Positions 8,611-16,056 of a DNA stretch of 64,000 nt are shown here, piece by piece; within the stretch, counting starts at the first letter, position 1; each line of letters begins with the position of its first letter. The notes beneath the pieces were generated by a model. The model was given only the letters and a program-made list of their open reading frames with translations. It was not told the origin of the DNA and made no database searches. The translations under genes and the position numbers were made by a program. This DNA comes from CAXXOK01 sp963663285 (GTDB lineage: Bacteria > Bacillota > Clostridia > Christensenellales > Aristaeellaceae). The stretch covers positions 372,001-436,000 of the forward strand of contig CAXXNI010000002.1 in the NCBI GenBank assembly GCA_963663285.2, read 5' to 3'.

Positions 8611-9384
8611 ATGCCAAGTTGCATGGCGCATTACCAGTTCGGGCAGGATATTCTGGGTGGCCTTAATGAAAAACTCCGGCAGATGATTGGTGATTATAAA
8701 AATGAATTTGACATCGGCTTGCAGGGGCCGGATATCTTCTTTTCCTATCAAATGCTTAAAGCACCTGCCCTGTTACGCTACGGCATCCAATCACATACTT
8801 GTTCCGCCAACCGTATGTTTGCGCCTCTCTTCGCACAGGAACCGAAGAAGGCGTCTTCTTTTGCCTATGTGCTGGGTCTTTTATGCCATTATTTTCTGGA
8901 TAGCGCCTGTCATGCTTATGTGTTTGACCATTGCCGCAACATTACTGAGCATTGGCGGATGGAAGCGGCCTACGATAAAGTTATTATGAACCGCTACGAT
9001 TACGGTAAAGAGCGGTATCCTTACCTGCCGGCTACTATGCTGGACTTTGCGGGCATCGCCATGATTTGGCCAAATCTGACGGTGAGAACGGTGGAGACAT
9101 CGATTCGCGCCACACATGTATTGAAAAAAATGATGGATGCCAAAAACGCATCGTTGTTATGTTCGCAAATAGTTAAGATTTACGGCAGGCTATGCTTCTG
9201 GGATGACGCTGAATTACTCACCAAAGAACAGGTAATCCACGAAAAGAATCTTGATAACTTTTACAACCAGGCGTTGACCGATGGACTGGATATGATTGAA
9301 ATGTTGTTTCATAGTATCGGTAGGCCACAGCAGGAATATGAACGGTTTAAGATCAACTTTTTCGGTGAAAAAGTGGAAGCTTAG
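8611..9384 (+). CDS. Zinc-dependent phospholipase C family protein
   Basis: 257 residues with the marks of the Zn_dep_PLPC family: an N-terminal H in MAHYQFGQDIL, FDIGLQGPDIFFSY, the metal segment LGLLCHYFLDSACHAYVFDH and ITEHWRMEAAYDK with acidic and histidine ligands. No signal peptide is visible, unlike the secreted clostridial alpha-toxin, and the C2 lipid-binding domain is missing, so this is the short cytoplasmic or membrane-edge version common in Firmicutes. GGAAGGAG precedes ATG 8611. It follows the glycosyltransferase by 18 bases and they likely share a transcript. Lipid hydrolysis is inferred from the family only. Confidence 0.75.
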   Translation: MPSCMAHYQFGQDILGGLNEKLRQMIGDYKNEFDIGLQGPDIFFSYQMLKAPALLRYGIQSHTCSANRMFAPLFAQEPKKASSFAYVLGLLCHYFLDSACHAYVFDHCRNITEHWRMEAAYDKVIMNRYDYGKERYPYLPATMLDFAGIAMIWPNLTVRTVETSIRATHVLKKMMDAKNASLLCSQIVKIYGRLCFWDDAELLTKEQVIHEKNLDNFYNQALTDGLDMIEMLFHSIGRPQQEYERFKINFFGEKVEA

Positions 9385-9407
9385 GTTTATAAGGGCATAA
9401 AAACACA

Positions 9408-9476
9408 CGAGGCGTAAGCATAACATTCCGGCGTTCACTGTAGATGGCAGTGAGCGTTTTGTTTGCTTACGCCTCG
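9408..9476 (+). terminator. Nested inverted repeats with a terminator hairpin
   Basis: Outer arms CGAGGCGTAAGCA (9408-9420) and TGCTTACGCCTCG (9464-9476) are perfectly complementary. Inside them CGTTCACTG (9432-9440) pairs with CAGTGAGCG (9448-9456) and is followed by TTTTGTTT. The inner hairpin is a rho-independent terminator for the phospholipase gene; the outer pair makes a long compound stem. Confidence 0.75.
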
Positions 9477-9640
9477 AGCGTTCATGATAATTGGCGACTA
9501 TTGTTTACAGATTGGAAGGGAGTATGAGCAGCGTAAACGCAGCCCTACTCTGATAGTATAGCGCAAAAGCAAGTTTACTTTTCAATGAAAAGAGTAAGAA
9601 AAATGGTGCCTTACAACTTACATTGTGCAAACCCGCACGG

Positions 9641-11026
9641 CTATACGCGTAAATACCCGTCGATTGCTGTTGCTGCAGTCTTTCCGGCGCCCATAGCCAG
9701 TATAACCGTAGCAGCGCCTGTTACAGCGTCCCCGCCGGCGTAGACGCCCTCGCGGGAGGTTAAACCGGTTGCTTCGTCAACGATGATACCGCCCCATTTC
9801 TGGGTATCAAGGCCTTGCGTGGTGCTCTTGATCAGCGGATTTGGCGATGTGCCAAGTGCCATGATCACGACATCCATAGGCAGGTCAAACTCGCTTCCGG
9901 AAATGGCAACCGGCCGTCTCCGCCCGGATGCGTCCGGCTCGCCAAGTTCCATCTGCTGACAATGGATGCCGGACACCCAACCCTTATCATCGCCGGTAAT
10001 CGCAAGCGGATTGGTTAGAAATTTGAAGATGATGCCTTCTTCCATGGCATGCTCCACTTCTTCGCGGCGGGCGGGAAGCTCCGCTTCGGTTCGGCGGTAT
10101 AATACCGTTACCTCAGCGCCAAGGCGCTTGGCGCAGCGGGCGGCGTCCATAGCAACGTTGCCGCCGCCAACCACAGCTACATGATGCCCGTGCTGGATGG
10201 GGGTATCGCTGCCTTCCCGGTAGGCTTTCATCAGGTTGATGCGGGTTAAAAACTCATTGGCGGAGTATACGCCTTTGAGATTTTCGCCCGGAATATTCAT
10301 AAATTTCGGTAGGCCCGCACCGGAACCGATGAACACGGCTTCAAAGCCATACTCGCTTTTCAGTTCGTCGATGGTGATGGTTTTGCCGATCACCACGTTC
10401 GTTTCCACAGTTACTCCCAGGTCTTTCAGGGTATCGATTTCTTTTTGCACAATCGCCTTGGGCAAACGGAACTCCGGTATGCCGTATACCAGCACGCCGC
10501 CTGCCAGATGCAGCGCTTCAAATACCGTTACCTGATACCCTTTTTTCGCCAAATCACCCGCGCAGGTCAGCCCGGAAGGTCCCGAGCCAATGACTGCAAC
10601 CTTGTGACCGTTGGAAACGGGTTTTTCTGCCTTAGCAGTGCAGTTGGCATTGTGATAATCCGCTACAAAACGCTCTAAGCGGCCGATGGCAACCGCTTCT
10701 CCTTTAACGCCGCGTACACACTTGTTTTCACATTGCATTTCCTGTGGGCAGACGCGGCCGCAAACCGCGGGGAGCGAGCTGGACCGCGTAATGACTTGAT
10801 AAGCCTGCTCAAACTCGCCTTCCGCTACTTTGGCGATGAACTCCGGGATATAAATACGCACCGGACAGCCGCTGACGCAGGGTTTGTTTTTGCAGTGCAG
10901 GCAGCGCTGCGCCTCATCGATAGCCTGTTCTTTCGTATAGCCCAGGGCTACTTCCTGATAGTTGTGGTTGCGTACTTCCGGCGCCTGTACCGGCATAGGA
11001 TTTTTTTGCATAGACATATTGGGCAT
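9641..11026 (-). CDS. nfnB: NfnB: large subunit of NADH-dependent reduced ferredoxin:NADP+ oxidoreductase
   Basis: 461 residues, homologous to the small subunit of glutamate synthase. N-terminal cysteine motifs for two [4Fe-4S] clusters are present (CLHCKNKPCVSGCPV and CGRVCPQEMQCENKC), then an FAD dinucleotide fold (VIGSGPSGLTCAGDLAKKGY) and an NADP fold (VVGGGNVAMDAARCAKRLG), ending in the FAD-contact GGDAVTGAATVILAMGAG. The partner gene directly upstream is the NfnA type, so this is the electron-bifurcating NfnAB complex and not a glutamate synthase subunit. It balances NADH, NADPH and ferredoxin in anaerobes. The start follows GGGGTGA, which overlaps the end of nfnA; the gap is two bases, suggesting translational coupling. 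Confidence 0.9.
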   Translation of the reverse strand: MPNMSMQKNPMPVQAPEVRNHNYQEVALGYTKEQAIDEAQRCLHCKNKPCVSGCPVRIYIPEFIAKVAEGEFEQAYQVITRSSSLPAVCGRVCPQEMQCENKCVRGVKGEAVAIGRLERFVADYHNANCTAKAEKPVSNGHKVAVIGSGPSGLTCAGDLAKKGYQVTVFEALHLAGGVLVYGIPEFRLPKAIVQKEIDTLKDLGVTVETNVVIGKTITIDELKSEYGFEAVFIGSGAGLPKFMNIPGENLKGVYSANEFLTRINLMKAYREGSDTPIQHGHHVAVVGGGNVAMDAARCAKRLGAEVTVLYRRTEAELPARREEVEHAMEEGIIFKFLTNPLAITGDDKGWVSGIHCQQMELGEPDASGRRRPVAISGSEFDLPMDVVIMALGTSPNPLIKSTTQGLDTQKWGGIIVDEATGLTSREGVYAGGDAVTGAATVILAMGAGKTAATAIDGYLRV

Positions 11027-11028
11027 GG

Positions 11029-11868
11029 TTATTTCACCCCTTTAAACAAGTTGCAGGTTTCTTCATGAGCGTGACGCTCACTATCGCGGTAGGCGCTGCC
11101 GCGTGCCATTGCTTCGTCAAAATCGATCTCATGGCCGTCAAACTCAGGGCCGTCCACGCAGGCAAACTTCGTTTGACCGCCTACCGTCAGGCGGCAACCG
11201 CCGCACATCCCTGTGCCGTCGATCATAATCGGGTTCATGCTGGCGATAGTCTTTACGCCATACTCTTTGGTTAGCTGACAAACAAACTTCATCATAATCA
11301 ACGGGCCGATGGTAATGACTTCGTCATACTGTTCGCCGCTTTCGATCAGCTTGCGCAGCGCGTCGGTTACCAGCCCTTTCTCGCCCCAACTACCGTCGTC
11401 GCTTACGCGCACCAGCTTGGTGCTGGCGTTTTCAAACTCGTCCTCCAAGATCACCAAATCCTGATTTCGGAAGCCGATGATGGCATGCACCTCGCAGCCT
11501 TGCTGATGCAGTTTTTTCGTAACGGGATAGGCGATGGCGCAGCCAACGCCGCCGCCGACTACGGCAACCTTCCGCAGGCCATCGGTGTGGGTAGCGCGCC
11601 CAAGCGGGCCGACAAAATCGTGAATATCGTCGCCCTGATTCAAGTGGTTCAGCTTTTCGGTCGTTGCGCCTACCACCTGAAAAATAATCGTTACACTACC
11701 AGCTTCGCGGTCATAATCCGCTACGGTCAGGGGAATGCGCTCTCCGTTTTCATCCACCCGCAGAATGATGAACTGTCCGGGTTCGGCTTTACGTGCCACC
11801 AGCGGCGCATCAATTCTCATTAGGGTTACGGTGGGGTTCAGTATTTTCTTTTCCAGTATTTTATTCAT
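11029..11868 (-). CDS. nfnA: NfnA: small subunit of NADH-dependent reduced ferredoxin:NADP+ oxidoreductase
   Basis: 279 residues from ATG 11868, which follows AGGAGGAGCAAAC; the longer frame to 12006 lacks a ribosome-binding site and adds unlikely sequence. The protein has the ferredoxin-reductase FAD domain (PGQFIILRV, IPLTVADYD), an NAD(H) domain (KVAVVGGGVGCAIAYPVTKKL) and a C-terminal [2Fe-2S] motif (GTGMCGGCRLTVGGQTKFAC-DGPEFDGHEID). This is the PyrK/sulfide dehydrogenase beta-like layout of NfnA. It pairs with NfnB two bases downstream. In NfnA the FAD is the site near NADH oxidation. Confidence 0.9.
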   Translation of the reverse strand: MNKILEKKILNPTVTLMRIDAPLVARKAEPGQFIILRVDENGERIPLTVADYDREAGSVTIIFQVVGATTEKLNHLNQGDDIHDFVGPLGRATHTDGLRKVAVVGGGVGCAIAYPVTKKLHQQGCEVHAIIGFRNQDLVILEDEFENASTKLVRVSDDGSWGEKGLVTDALRKLIESGEQYDEVITIGPLIMMKFVCQLTKEYGVKTIASMNPIMIDGTGMCGGCRLTVGGQTKFACVDGPEFDGHEIDFDEAMARGSAYRDSERHAHEETCNLFKGVK

Positions 11869-12140
11869 GTTTGCTCCTCCTGAAATGAGGTATGTCGGTA
11901 ACAAGGCAAAGAACGCGCCTGCGGATGCCGTATCAAGCTGCAAACCAACCTGATTGGGGTGCCTGCTAAACATTGATATCAGTATGCCCGGATGAGCGTA
12001 GTTCACCGCCGTGCGATTGCAAAAAAGGGAATTTGGATATAAAGATTTCGGCGTTTTGAACGTATTGGGTGAAAGGACAGGGAAGATATGGTGCTAACGC
12101 TTCTGTTTTCATCCAAATTGTCCATCTGTTTTCACCCAAT
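11869..12140. other. nfnA upstream region with repeated TCTGTTTTCAYCCAAT motif
   Basis: Two direct copies, TCTGTTTTCATCCAAAT (12102-12118) and TCTGTTTTCACCCAAT (12125-12140), start 23 bases apart. An inverted copy, ATTGGGTGAAA (12064-12074), faces them. They lie 200-270 bases before nfnA, on the promoter side, and may be regulator sites. I could not place a convincing nfnA promoter. Confidence 0.4.
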
Positions 12141-12176
12141 GGAAAACGGCTGTTGAATGGCCAACAGCCGTTTTCC
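12141..12176 (-). terminator. Terminator after the alcohol dehydrogenase gene
   Basis: Perfect 15-bp stem, GGAAAACGGCTGTTG (12141-12155) with CAACAGCCGTTTTCC (12162-12176), six-base loop. The A4/T4 flanks inside the stem suit a terminator read in either direction. Confidence 0.7.
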
Positions 12177-12250
12177 GCTTAGCGTATTTACCGTGTGGGA
12201 TGTATAGGTAATAGCGTTAAGCTCCGCTTTGGGTTGATATCGAAGGAGAC

Positions 12251-13468
12251 TTAGAAATCCACATCCGTGTCGTAGTAGCAGCACTTCAGCAGCTTTTCCA
12301 TGTCTTCTTGGCTGGGCTGACGGGGATTGGAACCGGTGCAAGCGTCGGCAATTGCGTTTTTCGCAATTTCAGGCAAACGCTCCAGAAATACGGCTTCCGG
12401 AACGAAGCCCTTCTCGGTGGGGTAGCTATCCGCGCCGTATTGCTGTATGCAGTGCGGGATTTTCAAATCATCGTTCATTTTGCGCAGGTAAGCAATCAAC
12501 AACGCTACTTTTTCTTCGACCGTGGAACCACCCAGCTTCATATAATCAGCGATAACAGCATAGCGTTTGGCGGCTGTTTCGTTCTTCGCATTAAAGGCGA
12601 TTACCTTAGGCAGATACATAGCGTTCGCTGCGCCGTGGATAATATGTGCGCCATAATCGGCAAACACAGCGCCTGTTTTATGCGCCATGGAGTGGACAAT
12701 ACCGAGCAGAGCGTTGGAGAATGCCATACCAGCCAGGCACTGCGCGTTGTGCATGGTATCACGCTTAGCCATATCGCCCTGATAAGACGCGACCAAATCG
12801 TTTTGAATCATTTGAATGGCAAACAGTGCCAACGGGTCCGTAAAGTCGCAGTTGGCGGTGGATACATATGCTTCTACCGCATGGGTCATCGCATCCATAC
12901 CGGTATGGGCAACCAGCTTCTGGGGCATGGTTTCCGCCAAATCGGGGTCTACGATGGCAACATCTGGTGTAATTTCAAAATCGGCAATAGGGTATTTGAT
13001 GCCTTTTTGATAGTCGGTAATAATGGAGAAAGCCGTTACTTCGGTCGCAGTGCCGGAGGTGGAAGAGATGGCGCAGAAATGGGCTTTCTTGCGTAGCTTG
13101 GGCAAGCCGAACACTTTGCACATATCTTCAAACGTCACTTCGGGATATTCGTATTTGATCCACATGGCTTTAGCTGCGTCAATGGGGGAGCCGCCGCCCA
13201 TGGCGATAATCCAGTCGGGCTCAAACTTGAGCATAGCGTCGGCGCCCTTCATTACGGTTTCCACAGAAGGATCCGGCTCGATGCCGCTGTAAATTTCCAC
13301 TTCCATGCCTGCTTCCTTCAAATAGGAAACAGCCTTATCCAAAAAGCCGAACCGCTGCATCGAACCGCCGCCAACGCAGATCATCGCTTTTTTGCCTTCA
13401 AATGTTTTCAGGGCTTCCAAAGCGCCTTTGCCATGGTACAAATCCCGGGGTAATGTAAATCTTGCCAT
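12251..13468 (-). CDS. Iron-containing alcohol dehydrogenase (NADPH-dependent butanol dehydrogenase-like)
   Basis: 405 residues. ATG 13468 is preferred over 13516 because GGAGG with an eight-base spacer precedes it and the product then begins MARFTLPRDLYHGKGALEAL, as in clostridial NADPH-dependent butanol dehydrogenase (Adh1). Key motifs are VGGGSMQRFGF (the G-G-S cofactor loop of NADP-linked members), AMGGGSPIDAAKAMW, SSTSGTATEVTAF and metal ligands D and H in TGMDAMTHAVEAY, H in GIVHSMAHKTG and H in IIHGAANAM. It reduces short-chain aldehydes to alcohols and reoxidises NAD(P)H. A Rex-like operator and a sigma-A-like promoter lie upstream and the rex gene is 1.6 kb away, so control by NADH/NAD+ ratio is likely. 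Confidence 0.88.
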   Translation of the reverse strand: MARFTLPRDLYHGKGALEALKTFEGKKAMICVGGGSMQRFGFLDKAVSYLKEAGMEVEIYSGIEPDPSVETVMKGADAMLKFEPDWIIAMGGGSPIDAAKAMWIKYEYPEVTFEDMCKVFGLPKLRKKAHFCAISSTSGTATEVTAFSIITDYQKGIKYPIADFEITPDVAIVDPDLAETMPQKLVAHTGMDAMTHAVEAYVSTANCDFTDPLALFAIQMIQNDLVASYQGDMAKRDTMHNAQCLAGMAFSNALLGIVHSMAHKTGAVFADYGAHIIHGAANAMYLPKVIAFNAKNETAAKRYAVIADYMKLGGSTVEEKVALLIAYLRKMNDDLKIPHCIQQYGADSYPTEKGFVPEAVFLERLPEIAKNAIADACTGSNPRQPSQEDMEKLLKCCYYDTDVDF

Positions 13469-13544
13469 TGTTAAAGCCTCCGCTCCGTAGTTGTGTGGCG
13501 TATGCAGCCTTGCCACGTCATTTCGGCTGCGTTATTATTTTAAC

Positions 13545-13572
13545 AGTATAAATTGTGTTTTTGTCATAGCAA
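13545..13572 (-). promoter_or_regulatory. Promoter candidate of the alcohol dehydrogenase gene
   Basis: On the minus strand, TTGCTA (13567-13572) and TATACT (13545-13550) are 16 bases apart, about 75 bases upstream of the start codon. Confidence 0.5.
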
Positions 13573-13581
13573 ATCGGAATA

Positions 13582-13599
13582 TGGTTAATAATTTAACGA
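13582..13599 (-). promoter_or_regulatory. Rex-like operator
   Basis: TGGTTAATAATTTAACGA matches the clostridial Rex consensus TTGTTAANNNNTTAACAA in 12 of its 14 fixed positions, with a perfect core GTTAA-N4-TTAAC. It lies ten bases upstream of the -35 element of the alcohol dehydrogenase promoter. A second palindrome, CGATAAA-AA-TTTATCG, abuts it at 13597-13612. Confidence 0.6.
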
Positions 13600-13612
13600 T
13601 AAAAATTTATCG

Positions 13613-14002
13613 AAATTAAATCGGCGTCTTAAACGTATTGTAATATTAAGGTTGGCGGCGATACGATACATTGTTTGATGCTGTGTTAAGCGCAGGCTGT
13701 ATATTTCGATGATTGGTGCAGTAAAACAATTGTACGGTATAGATTTTGATGGATAACAGCCGATGAATAAAGCTATGCAGCATGGGACAGCATGGTTTAA
13801 CCATTATGAAAATGAAAAATATATGAAACCCGAATATAAATGATGTAAGTTGCTTCGTGCTTATAAAAACCAATCACTAGAGGAGATAACGCAAACCAAG
13901 TTATCACCGGTTTGCGCATATAACAGGATGGAATGCATAGGCATCTAAGTACAGATGTACGTAAGCAGCGTAATTGCTATCTATCGAACCCACAGTATCA
14001 AA
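13613..14002. other. AT-rich intergenic region between the adh promoter and the lysR terminator
   Basis: No supported gene. Short frames on either strand lack ribosome-binding sites and family likeness. Confidence 0.5.
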
Positions 14003-14041
14003 ATAGAAAAGGACGGCCGCTCCATACGGAAACGGTCGCCC
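14003..14041 (-). terminator. Terminator of the rex-lysR operon
   Basis: Read on the minus strand, GGGCGACCG (14041-14033) pairs with CGGCCGTCC (14019-14011), with one mismatch and one wobble, followed by TTTTCTATTTT. Confidence 0.6.
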
Positions 14042-14166
14042 TGGCTGCATGTTTATTATAGCCGTAAATAGAGCTGTTGGGTTATAGCAAACTGGAATAT
14101 AGATATATAAATATCGATATATCGGAATCGGTAATCCTTTGCAGAAATACCATATATCGTCTGATA

Positions 14167-15105
14167 CTACTGCACCTGCATAAAGGCGACTTCGTTCTTT
14201 GCTGCAAAAAGTTGATCTACCAACCGGCGATCCAAAGTAGTAAATTGATATCCAACCGGATAAACCAGTAAATCCTTAAACCGGTGGTTGGGGACTTCGC
14301 ATTTGCGCTGCATCAGACTATACCGTTTCAGCATGCCTTCCGGCAAGGGAGACGCCCATAAATAAGCGGTAGGTAAACGCGTCAGCAATTCAAATTGGTT
14401 GGCACGGTCGTATAAAAACACGTGCCGGTCGGCCATCAGCGAATCCCGGTTTTGAATCGACTCATTAGCGGATAGATAGGGGACATAGGAATCGCCATAG
14501 ACAATCTCGATACCTTCGCGTAGTTTTTCCAGTGTTACACTTGGTGCCTGCGACAGTGGATGATGCTTGGAAAACAGCGCCAGATAATCGCTTTCCCATA
14601 CCAGTTCACCAACCAAACGGCGTTCTTTCAACGCGTCTAAAAAATAGGTTTCATAGGGCGGCTGGTAGCGAATCACCGCCAATTGGCATTGTCCGTTGGC
14701 AACATTGTTTATCGCTTGCAGGGAGTTGGTTTCCTGCATGCGTATATCGATCCCCTTGCTTACATCCAGCTTAGTCATGAAGTTGGCAAAGCCCGCCGCA
14801 AGATAACTGCAGCGCGGTAGGGAAAACCGCAGCGATAGCGTATCTGCCTGGTCCGGCGTGCGTATAGATTCCATCTTCTCAAGCTCCGCCACGATGCGCC
14901 GCGCCGAAACCAATAACTTTTCACCCTCCGGGGTTGGAATCACACCTTTAGGGCTGCGCTCAAACACGGCATACCCCAGAGTATCTTCCATTTCCCGAAT
15001 AGCCTTACTCAAACTGGGCTGCGAGATAAACAGCCGTTCCGCAGCACGTGATATAGAGCGTTCGCGATCCACCACCAGTACATATTGAAAATATTGTGTA
15101 TTCAC
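14167..15105 (-). CDS. LysR family transcriptional regulator
   Basis: 312 residues. The N-terminal winged HTH (residues 1-60) reads YVLVVDRERSISRAAERLFI followed by SQPSLSKAIREMEDTLGYAV and FERSPKGVIPTPEGE, which is textbook LysR. The rest is the periplasmic-binding-like effector domain (DIRMQETNSLQAINNVANGQ, LALFSKHHPL). The start is GTG 15105 behind GGGGGAG; its GTGA overlaps the stop of rex, so the two regulators are translationally coupled. Likely targets are the nearby redox genes, but the inducer cannot be deduced. Co-transcription of a LysR with Rex is not the usual arrangement. Confidence 0.9.
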   Translation of the reverse strand: MNTQYFQYVLVVDRERSISRAAERLFISQPSLSKAIREMEDTLGYAVFERSPKGVIPTPEGEKLLVSARRIVAELEKMESIRTPDQADTLSLRFSLPRCSYLAAGFANFMTKLDVSKGIDIRMQETNSLQAINNVANGQCQLAVIRYQPPYETYFLDALKERRLVGELVWESDYLALFSKHHPLSQAPSVTLEKLREGIEIVYGDSYVPYLSANESIQNRDSLMADRHVFLYDRANQFELLTRLPTAYLWASPLPEGMLKRYSLMQRKCEVPNHRFKDLLVYPVGYQFTTLDRRLVDQLFAAKNEVAFMQVQ

Positions 15106-15776
15106 AGTTTTTCTCCCCCTGTCGGGTTCAATGTTTCTTCCAGATGCTTAGACAGAATCGCAAGGGAAACAGCCATGTTCTCGTTTTGTACCAGTACATC
15201 ATCCGGTACGGATAGGTGAATGGGCGCAAAGTTCCATATGGCTTTCACCCCGCCTGCAACCAACTGGTCGCATACAAGCTGCGCTTGCTGCCGGGGTACA
15301 GTAATTATACCAATATGCACATTCATCCGGCGTGCTGTATCGCTGATTTTAGAGGCGGATAACACTGGCTTTTGGTGCAGTGTCGTGCCAATCAGCGCAG
15401 GGTCGTTATCAAAAGCGGCAACGATATTGAGCCCGAAAAGCGTAAAGCCCTCATAATGAAGCAATGCCTCGCCCAGTGACCCTACACCGACGAGTAAAGC
15501 TTCTTTGGTATTGCGAAACCCCAGATAAGTTTCGATACTGTTAATGAGCGCTTCTATGCTGAAACCGTATTTGGGCTTGCCGGGTGTGGTGCTGACGGCG
15601 GCAAAATCTTTGCGCACCTGTATTTCCGTAAGTCCAAAATGGTCTGCTGTTTTGGATGCCGATATACTGTCTAGGCCTTCTTCCTGAAGGGAACGTAAAT
15701 AGTACAAATAGGCCGGCATGCGCTGCAGAGCCTGTAAAGAGATGACCGGGCCGGTATAGGGAATATGTTTAATCAT
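15102..15776 (-). CDS. rex: Redox-sensing transcriptional repressor Rex
   Basis: 224 residues. The N-terminal winged helix (ISLQALQRMPAYLYYLRSLQ, SISASKTADHFGLTEIQVRK, DFAAVSTTPGKPKYGFSIEAL) and the Rossmann domain with VGVGSLGEALLHYEGF, AAFDNDPALIGT and GVKAIWNFAPIHLSVP are diagnostic. Rex binds DNA when NADH is low and leaves it when NADH rises, derepressing fermentation genes. The start follows AGAGGA. The usual GxGxLGxA loop is present as GVGSLGEA. Rex and the LysR overlap by four bases. A Rex-like site stands before the alcohol dehydrogenase gene. Confidence 0.93.
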   Translation of the reverse strand: MIKHIPYTGPVISLQALQRMPAYLYYLRSLQEEGLDSISASKTADHFGLTEIQVRKDFAAVSTTPGKPKYGFSIEALINSIETYLGFRNTKEALLVGVGSLGEALLHYEGFTLFGLNIVAAFDNDPALIGTTLHQKPVLSASKISDTARRMNVHIGIITVPRQQAQLVCDQLVAGGVKAIWNFAPIHLSVPDDVLVQNENMAVSLAILSKHLEETLNPTGGEKL

Positions 15777-15819
15777 GATCGAATTCCTCTTTGGCTTTTA
15801 TCGGTATATCGTTCTTTGA

Positions 15820-15856
15820 TTATCGAAATAATACCATTTTTTTCTGCGATATGCAA
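15820..15856 (-). promoter_or_regulatory. rex promoter with TTATCGAAAT motif
   Basis: On the minus strand, TTGCAT (15851-15856), a 17-base spacer and TATTAT (15828-15833) preceded by TGG (extended -10). The plus-strand decamer TTATCGAAAT (15820-15829) overlaps the -10 box; the same decamer occurs before the adh gene at 13607-13616, so it may be a shared operator. Confidence 0.6.
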
Positions 15857-15930
15857 GCGGCCAGCTGAGAGAACGTAGGCATGGGTTTGCAAACTTAAAC
15901 ACAAACGCCGCAGGATGGGCGGCGAAAACC

Positions 15931-15960
15931 TTGACGTTACCATAACTCTTTCCGTATACT
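15931..15960 (+). promoter_or_regulatory. Sigma-A promoter of the kinase-phosphorylase operon
   Basis: TTGACG (15931-15936), 18-base spacer, TATACT (15955-15960), about 97 bases before the kinase start. It is divergent from the rex promoter. Confidence 0.7.
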
Positions 15961-16056
15961 TTACCTCGATGGCAATCATCTTCAGACATGGCGCGCGGAG
16001 ACGGCCGCATTTTTACAAGCTGAGAAGATGAGAACAGAGGCAACAGGAGGTTCGCA

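Noticed and set aside
9641..11026. Glutamate synthase small subunit
   Set aside because: No large glutamate synthase subunit nearby; direct coupling to the NfnA-type gene identifies NfnB.
14077..14271. Plus-strand frame overlapping the end of lysR
   Set aside because: Antisense to a clear gene, biased composition, no start signal.
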